This document shows positions 37,421 through 42,313 of a stretch of 42,313 nt of DNA, piece by piece. A model generated the notes under the pieces. It did no database searches, had not been told where the DNA came from, and saw nothing but the letters and a program-made list of their open reading frames with translations. Location: positions 1 to 42,313 of IMG/VR virus record IMGVR_UViG_3300027739_000019. One strand, given 5' to 3'. The first letter of the stretch is position 1; each line of letters begins with the position of its first letter. A program made the translations under genes and the position numbers. This DNA comes from a virus.

Positions 37421-37621
37421 GCCTGTATACCACCTACGAAGCATATCCATCACCCGGTTAAGGAGATAGATAGCAATAGCGGCATATTTCCAATCAGTTG
37501 GAACTACTTCCAAGATTGAAGGAATAAGAACTAATAACGTTGGAGTTAAAAACCAGAGAGCGTTTTTACCCCAAGCAATCAGGTCTGCCTTGTTAAGAGT
37601 GAATCTTTTTGAAGGTTTCAT
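37415..37621 (-). CDS. Putative holin (68 aa)
   Basis: Two hydrophobic segments (LWFLTPTLLVLIPSILEVV and WKYAAIAIYLLNRVMDM) with a basic N-terminus and RRWYTGK at the end give the small class II holin layout. It overlaps the CHAP endolysin stop by four bases. Membrane pore former for lysis; assignment rests on size, topology and neighbours. Confidence 0.65.
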   Translation of the reverse strand: MKPSKRFTLNKADLIAWGKNALWFLTPTLLVLIPSILEVVPTDWKYAAIAIYLLNRVMDMLRRWYTGK

Positions 37622-38349
37622 TTTGATTGTTTAATTAATAACTCAATTCCTAATTTGATATGATCCCAAGCTGTCAGATTCGTAGCCTGTAACAATTCTG
37701 TTTTAATTCTTTTCAAATCAGCGTTAGCAATCAAGGCACTATTCTGCCAACCAACCGCTGTTCGGCGTTCCTGTTCGTATTTCTCCGTCATAGCTTTGAG
37801 CTTTTCCAGGTTGTCATAAGCCAGCTTCTCCAGATCAGATAACTTTTTGTCAACATTATCGGTTATGTAACCGTACCCCTGCCGGATTTGACCTTCGGTG
37901 ATTTTGTTTGTTCGGATAAATTCTAAAATTCTTTCTTCTTCTGTCATAGTTTCTTTAAAATGTAACCAGCCTAATACGCTGTTGTAATTTCCATGAAGTC
38001 TTAATTCTGTCACCCCACTCCCATCCAGTTCTTTCCAATTCTGTTCAAAACAGGTCAAGGTAGAGGTACTAGCGTGATCACAAATTGCTATATGTCCGTA
38101 AGGGGACATTCCCCAGATAACAATATCTCCCTGCATTGGAACGCCTGTGGTGGTGTTGGGGATACGGGCAAAGAACTCTGGTAAATAAGTATTCCAAACA
38201 TCTTTAGCTTCGGTGACGGGTGGGGATTGGGGACAACCTAAAACCTCCTTGACATACATCCGGTAAACGTCCATGCATTGAGCACCAGCAAAATTATCGT
38301 AATTGATTGGCTTTCCTATCCACTTGTTTTTAAATTCCTGGTATGTCAT
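37618..38349 (-). CDS. CHAP-domain endolysin/amidase (243 aa)
   Basis: The CHAP catalytic pair is visible: Cys in GAQCMDVYRMYV and His in YGHIAICDHAS, with QNWKEL and VLGWLHF strands at the end. After residue 130 a helical region with several Lys/Glu repeats may be a cell-wall-binding or oligomerising tail. Between putative holin and another small membrane protein, it forms the lysis cassette. Amidase or peptidase activity is inferred from the fold. Confidence 0.8.
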   Translation of the reverse strand: MTYQEFKNKWIGKPINYDNFAGAQCMDVYRMYVKEVLGCPQSPPVTEAKDVWNTYLPEFFARIPNTTTGVPMQGDIVIWGMSPYGHIAICDHASTSTLTCFEQNWKELDGSGVTELRLHGNYNSVLGWLHFKETMTEEERILEFIRTNKITEGQIRQGYGYITDNVDKKLSDLEKLAYDNLEKLKAMTEKYEQERRTAVGWQNSALIANADLKRIKTELLQATNLTAWDHIKLGIELLIKQSK

Positions 38350-38603
38350 TTGACGGTAGCTAAAACGGTTTTAATTATTCCCTGAAGGGCGGCTGAAGTT
38401 ACACCACCCGTTACCCCTGCCCCTATCAACCAACCGATCATCTTATTTCTATCATCCCAAAGGCTCTCGACCTTCACTTTCAATTCTTTGTAATCGTCAT
38501 CATTTTTTACCATACAGTCTAGTGAATCTTTAATATCATCAATCCCATTTTTCATGTATTTGATGTCTTTTTTTAAAAGGGCTATTGAGATTTCTGATTT
38601 CAT
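38346..38603 (-). CDS. Small coiled-coil membrane protein, XhlA/holin-like (85 aa)
   Basis: A coiled-coil N-terminus (LLKKDIKYMKNGIDDIKDSL, then DDYKELKVKVESLWD) is followed by a hydrophobic glycine-rich C-terminal helix (MIGWLIGAGVTGGVTSAALQG). This layout resembles XhlA-type lysis accessory proteins. It overlaps the endolysin start (ATGA). It may be a second holin or an antiholin. Confidence 0.6.
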   Translation of the reverse strand: MKSEISIALLKKDIKYMKNGIDDIKDSLDCMVKNDDDYKELKVKVESLWDDRNKMIGWLIGAGVTGGVTSAALQGIIKTVLATVK

Positions 38604-38605
38604 AG

Positions 38606-40729
38606 TTATTGTTCCGTAAACTGTTGAGTTTGTTGACTGGACACATTTTGACCAGAAAACCTTTTAGATTCTCTTATAAAGCTAACTAACTTTTGTTTAG
38701 CAATTTCAGGAGGATCGTTAAAATCAGGAATGAATGGCATAAGTGATTCCATCTCTTGCGCAGACATGTTTGCTCCTAGCATGGCATTTCTCAAAGATGT
38801 TCTAACAGCTGAAATCGTAGACCTGTAATCAGTTTGAGTTGAAGTATTAGTTCCTAATTTCTCACCTATTTTTCCTAAAACACCTTGGCCGATTCCCGTA
38901 GTAACCCCGCCTCCACTAAGCAGGTTTAATGCATATTCAGCACCATCAGCAGCCGCTTGATATGCCGCTTGTTTTTCGGTTTTCTTTTTTGTTGTACCTC
39001 CGATTTTATCTTGATATTTTGTTTCGTCTTCATATAGTGAATATAATTTAGCCGCAGCCTTATTGTCACCTGCACCCATGGCTCTCATATAGGCTTGGTA
39101 GTGTTGTTCTGGTGACCGACCAGTGAGATAATTAGTTGTTACTGGTTGAGTATTTAATTGATTATTTTGTGGTTGCTGTTGGCCTACATTATTTTCTTCG
39201 AGTTGTGATGATTGAGTAGTCTGCGGTGAATCTTGTTTATTACCACCAAATATATTTTCTAATAACCCACTTGTTTGCTGACCTGCGATCCTTCCAATTG
39301 ATTGTAGAATAATGCTATCTGCGGTTTTAGATACCTTGCCACTACTACTAAGAAGAATTTTTGATAACGCTGATATAACTTTGGGGTTGTTGGCAGCTGA
39401 TGTTAAGCCGTATCCAATCAATGCTCCTTTTATAGCTCCATCCTTTCCACCACTTCCGTAACCTAAACCGCCACCGGCCCCAGCGGACAATAATGACATC
39501 AATCCTACTGGCAAATTGCCAGCTCCTAAATTTTGCTGTAATTTGGCAATATCCTTAAACGCTTCAAATTTACTTATTTGAGTACCTATTTGTTTTGTAG
39601 CCCCTTTGGTAGTTTTGTCAATAATTCCCTTATATATATCTCTGACTAAGTTTTTACTACCGGCACTTATTGGATCAGCCATAAAAGCACCTTTAGGAAT
39701 AAACTTGTCTAAAATACGCCTGTTTTTAACTATCCAGTCAAGCCCCACTTCTGACTTACCACCAAGACTACTTAAAACTACTTCTTTTTCATTAGCCAAT
39801 TTTTGAACTAAAGCGTTTATTTCAGTACCAGATTGGCCGGATAATTCAGCAATCTTGTCGTCAAATGCTTTTGCTAACTTGTCAACAGATATCATTTTGC
39901 CCGACTTAATAGCTACATCATCATATTCGTTATATAGACCTTTAAGTTTTTCAGTAACCTGTGTTGTCCCTTTTTCGAACAGTTTGTTTTCTTGGACAAA
40001 ACTAGTTAACTTTTCGCCGGTCTTATCTTCAAACTTGGTTATTTGACTCTTGCTCGGTCTTAGTCCTTTTAGTGTTAACTTGTTGCCACCTTCACCCAAT
40101 ATCTTTCCACCTAAGCTAAAGAGTCCATGCATTACTCCAGCTCCAACCCCACCGCCAACTGCCCCACCTACGATGTTTTGATCATTAGAGGCTGATTTTA
40201 ACGATCCCGATACTGCACCTAACCCAACAGCTGTTTTAAGACTTTTACCAGCAGGTACGAGATAACTACCTAGTTCCAATCCTGTCTTAACACCTCGCTC
40301 TAAATATGGCTTATTTATATCTTGAGAAAATTGTGGTGCGACTGCTTTAGTTTGGTTTGATATGTTTCTGCCTTGTTGCGACAACTGACTCGCCAGTTCC
40401 TTATTACCGGATTTATTGGCTTCTCTTATGGCTAGAGCATTGGCAACTATGTCATTGGTGTTCCCCTGCATTTCTTTTACATAATTACCGGTTTGTCCGC
40501 TGGCTTGTATGTCTTGACCCATGGCTTGAGTCCTGGGTATTAGTAAAGATAACACCGTATTTATCAATCCATTATTTTTATCTGACTGAACCTGCGGGGT
40601 TTGTGATACTGCACTTTGTTGAATTGGAGCTACCGGTTGTTGTGATGTGCTTTTAACAAATCCATATTTAGGTAAGTCCGCTTCACTAACTTCAATTATT
40701 TGTCCTGTCTTATTACTTCTTATTTTCAT
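38606..40729 (-). CDS. Internal virion/ejection-type protein (about 707 aa)
   Basis: The N-terminus MKIRSNKTGQIIEVSEADLP then KYGF is typical of phage internal proteins and matches an ATGA coupling with the preceding gene; an in-frame extension to 40744 is less likely. Gly-rich hydrophobic stretches (LGAVSGSL..., GGAVGGGVGAGVMHGLF) and long helices, plus Gln/Asn/Ser-rich linkers (NNVGQQQPQNNQLNTQPV), suggest a large protein inserted in the head or ejected to span the cell envelope. No lytic motif is visible. Confidence 0.55.
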   Translation of the reverse strand: MKIRSNKTGQIIEVSEADLPKYGFVKSTSQQPVAPIQQSAVSQTPQVQSDKNNGLINTVLSLLIPRTQAMGQDIQASGQTGNYVKEMQGNTNDIVANALAIREANKSGNKELASQLSQQGRNISNQTKAVAPQFSQDINKPYLERGVKTGLELGSYLVPAGKSLKTAVGLGAVSGSLKSASNDQNIVGGAVGGGVGAGVMHGLFSLGGKILGEGGNKLTLKGLRPSKSQITKFEDKTGEKLTSFVQENKLFEKGTTQVTEKLKGLYNEYDDVAIKSGKMISVDKLAKAFDDKIAELSGQSGTEINALVQKLANEKEVVLSSLGGKSEVGLDWIVKNRRILDKFIPKGAFMADPISAGSKNLVRDIYKGIIDKTTKGATKQIGTQISKFEAFKDIAKLQQNLGAGNLPVGLMSLLSAGAGGGLGYGSGGKDGAIKGALIGYGLTSAANNPKVISALSKILLSSSGKVSKTADSIILQSIGRIAGQQTSGLLENIFGGNKQDSPQTTQSSQLEENNVGQQQPQNNQLNTQPVTTNYLTGRSPEQHYQAYMRAMGAGDNKAAAKLYSLYEDETKYQDKIGGTTKKKTEKQAAYQAAADGAEYALNLLSGGGVTTGIGQGVLGKIGEKLGTNTSTQTDYRSTISAVRTSLRNAMLGANMSAQEMESLMPFIPDFNDPPEIAKQKLVSFIRESKRFSGQNVSSQQTQQFTEQ

Positions 40730-41664
40730 TGTATAATTGACCAACCACTATTTGATTGAGGTAACCAGGTACCGTTTTGACTACTTTGTAAATTACGGTT
40801 AACATTTGTCGTATAAGCACCGGGGGTTTCGTAGTAACTCTGCCAATCACCACCAGATGAAGATGTGGAGCCTCTTTCGTTAATTAATGATTGAGCATTG
40901 GCGACATTCATCTGTGATTCCGGTAGCTGGATTGTTTCGTAGATTTTCTGCTGGAGAGCGTTGGCGATATCGGACTGTCTTTTTGATTCGTCTAAGTTTG
41001 TAGCATTCTGTGAAGCCGTCTGTGCCTGTTGATAGAGTTGAAGGGCGGTAGCAATTGAATTGTCACTAGCTCCCATTTGCAATTGAGCAATGGCATTGTT
41101 GACGTTTCTAATCTGTTCCGTTTCCATACTGGCTAAATCCTGTACACCCGACTGAAGACTGCCTGTCGCTTCCTTTTCTAGTCCGGTATATTGAGCCGTA
41201 ATTGGATTGACAGCATTAGTTAACTCTTGACCATATAGGGTAGAAGTCGGATCAATTCCTCTTTTACCCAGCTCACCAGCAGTGACCACGGTTTGACGAT
41301 TTTCAGCTTTAGCCTGATTGCCGGTAATTGATGAGATTAAATTATCATACTTACTTTTCAGCACATCCATTTTACTTGATATCGATTTGGTTATTTCAGG
41401 TTTAGACGCTTCCAGTGATGAGATAGCTGGTTCGGCAGCCTTTTTATACATCTCTTGGGTTTGGGATACCATGTCCTGAAATGGTTGAGTAGCAGCGCCT
41501 TGAGGAGTGTAAGACTGCCCTGTTTGTTGGGCGTATTGTTGTGAAGAGCCTGGGTCATATTTACCCTGTCCACCAGTCTTTTTATAATCTTCTTGGGCGG
41601 ATTGCTCATCCCACCCTCGATATCCACCATAACCTTTAGCTACTATGTCATCTATAAAACTCAT
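40726..41664 (-). CDS. Coiled-coil structural protein (312 aa)
   Basis: Gln/Ser-rich N-terminus (YDPGSSQQYAQQTGQSYTP), then long helices (MDVLKSKYDNLISSITGNQA; LEKEATGSLQSGVQDLASME), consistent with a tail or internal core protein such as those of T7-like ejection complexes. The stop overlaps the next gene (ATGA). The start lacks a Shine-Dalgarno site and sits in an A/T-rich leader. Confidence 0.55.
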   Translation of the reverse strand: MSFIDDIVAKGYGGYRGWDEQSAQEDYKKTGGQGKYDPGSSQQYAQQTGQSYTPQGAATQPFQDMVSQTQEMYKKAAEPAISSLEASKPEITKSISSKMDVLKSKYDNLISSITGNQAKAENRQTVVTAGELGKRGIDPTSTLYGQELTNAVNPITAQYTGLEKEATGSLQSGVQDLASMETEQIRNVNNAIAQLQMGASDNSIATALQLYQQAQTASQNATNLDESKRQSDIANALQQKIYETIQLPESQMNVANAQSLINERGSTSSSGGDWQSYYETPGAYTTNVNRNLQSSQNGTWLPQSNSGWSIIQ

Positions 41665-41706
41665 ATATTGATAGTAAATTTTTTAAATAATAATTTCTAC
41701 TTAACC

Positions 41707-42313
41707 TTATATAACTTTATCTTTAAATATTATTCCTCTGAACGTTATTGTCATTCCACTAGAAGTAATGACTGACAATTTAGTTGAGGATGAATTGGAG
41801 GCTATATAAGCAGATGTCGGCGAGGAATTGTCAAATGTTAAAAATCCCATGGCATTTCCGCTAGACCACCCCGGACGTGCAAGTATCTCCTCTAAACATG
41901 TTTTAACATTGATTCCAGTAGTGTACGGAGTCGATTGTTTTGACTGGTTTTGTGTATAAGTTGCCGTTGTTCTATCCCTGCCCATTGGATTACTACTAAA
42001 ACTTCCGGTGTTGTCTTCGTCAATTCCATATACGGTGAAAGATGTGTCTCCAGTAGCTGTTCCGGTAGCGTTTACGACAACGTCAATTACAGCAGAAACA
42101 ATAGTTGCAGTTCCTGACAATGTAACATTTTCAAATCTGAAAGCGCCACTTATACTTACACCCGACTGTCCAACTATCCATTGTTGGCCATCTCCAATTA
42201 AAGTGTCGTAATATTCTTCTATGTCATTGTCAACTTGACCAAGTGGGGTAGTTGAGTGGAACCCCATGTAAACATTGGCAGTATCGGCATAAGCTGAAGT
42301 ATAATAATCAAAA
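41707..42313 (-). CDS. Tail fibre/tip protein, C-terminal part (joined to 1-390)
   Basis: This is the 3' part of the gene that starts at 390. The frame is open through the right-hand terminal repeat, and the codon phase matches exactly after removal of the 127-base overlap (480 bp from 42186 to 41707). The segment is a beta-rich, Ser/Thr-rich domain with phrases such as DTSFTVYGIDEDNTGSF and ends ITFRGIIFKDKVI. An internal ATG at 42267 could be mistaken for a start, but the true start lies across the join. The 42-bp gap to the next gene (41665-41706) is A/T-rich and holds no visible gene. Confidence 0.75.
   Translation of the reverse strand, partial: FDYYTSAYADTANVYMGFHSTTPLGQVDNDIEEYYDTLIGDGQQWIVGQSGVSISGAFRFENVTLSGTATIVSAVIDVVVNATGTATGDTSFTVYGIDEDNTGSFSSNPMGRDRTTATYTQNQSKQSTPYTTGINVKTCLEEILARPGWSSGNAMGFLTFDNSSPTSAYIASNSSSTKLSVITSSGMTITFRGIIFKDKVI
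42187..42313. repeat. Terminal direct repeat, right copy
   Basis: This is the second copy of the 127-base terminal overlap (identical to 1-127). Removing it leaves 42,186 unique bases and restores a single uninterrupted minus-strand gene running 390 to 1 and then 42186 to 41707. Confidence 0.95.

Noticed and set aside
1-42313. Prophage integration module, transposase or CRISPR array
   Set aside because: No integrase, recombinase catalytic motif, transposase or regularly spaced repeat array was seen on either strand.
1-42313. Alternative genetic code (UGA read as an amino acid)
   Set aside because: Many genes end in TGA within tight ATGA overlaps, and core proteins contain no in-frame TGA except at the disturbed terminase start.

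Overview
This window looks like a complete, circularly closed genome of an uncultured tailed bacteriophage (Caudoviricetes). The first 127 bases recur exactly as the last 127 (1-127 = 42187-42313), and one gene reads open across that junction. The unique genome is therefore 42,186 bp, and the overlap is the type left by a de Bruijn-graph assembler on a circular or circularly permuted molecule. The virion genes (large and small terminase, portal, scaffold, major capsid protein, adaptor-like and nozzle-like proteins, many short fibre proteins, no clear tape measure or tail sheath) suggest a short-tailed, podovirus-like particle. The host cannot be named from the sequence. Standard stop codons are used, Shine-Dalgarno sites are common, and no integrase, repressor cassette, CRISPR array or complete tRNA was found.

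Layout. On the minus strand, read from about 28.5 kb down to 1 and then across the join from 42.2 to 36.2 kb, lies one long late block. It begins with seven sugar-nucleotide genes (28.5-22.8 kb): a GmhA-like isomerase, a HAD phosphatase, a HddA-like heptose kinase and a HddC-like nucleotidyltransferase, then a thiamine-diphosphate enzyme, a short sugar reductase and an iron-sulphur-type hexulose 3-dehydrase. Packaging genes follow (22.7-20.4 kb, with an HNH endonuclease wedged between the terminase genes), then portal and small proteins (20.4-16.8 kb), a 1313-residue repeat fibre, a methyltransferase and an Asp-box protein (16.8-11.3 kb), scaffold and capsid (11.2-7.9 kb), two glycosyltransferases (7.8-5.9 kb), fibre, adaptor and tail genes (5.9 kb through the join to 41.7 kb), internal virion and lysis genes (41.7-37.4 kb) and a metallophosphoesterase (37.3-36.4 kb).

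The plus strand (28.7-36.2 kb) is the early region: a zinc-finger protein, a replication initiator with an origin-like stretch inside its own gene, an ERF-like recombination protein, a tiny HTH protein, a membrane-anchored lytic transglycosylase, a dense array of very small overlapping genes with duplicated start cassettes, and a RusA-type resolvase. Two near-identical promoters (30064 and 31281) and a third partial copy (28679) drive it.

The most striking points are: (i) a phage-borne pathway that appears able to make a GDP-activated heptose and a branched-chain 3,6-dideoxy sugar, together with two glycosyltransferases inside the virion operon and virion proteins unusually rich in Gly-Thr pairs, suggesting glycosylation of the particle or of the host surface; (ii) a 46-nt tRNA-like minihelix ending in CCA immediately after the capsid gene; (iii) three candidate structured or short RNAs at 28.6, 31.4 and 37.4 kb; (iv) a large terminase whose 5' end lacks a normal start and needs a frameshift to join its Walker A region; (v) a promoter nested in a terminator that would yield a leaderless glycosyltransferase mRNA.
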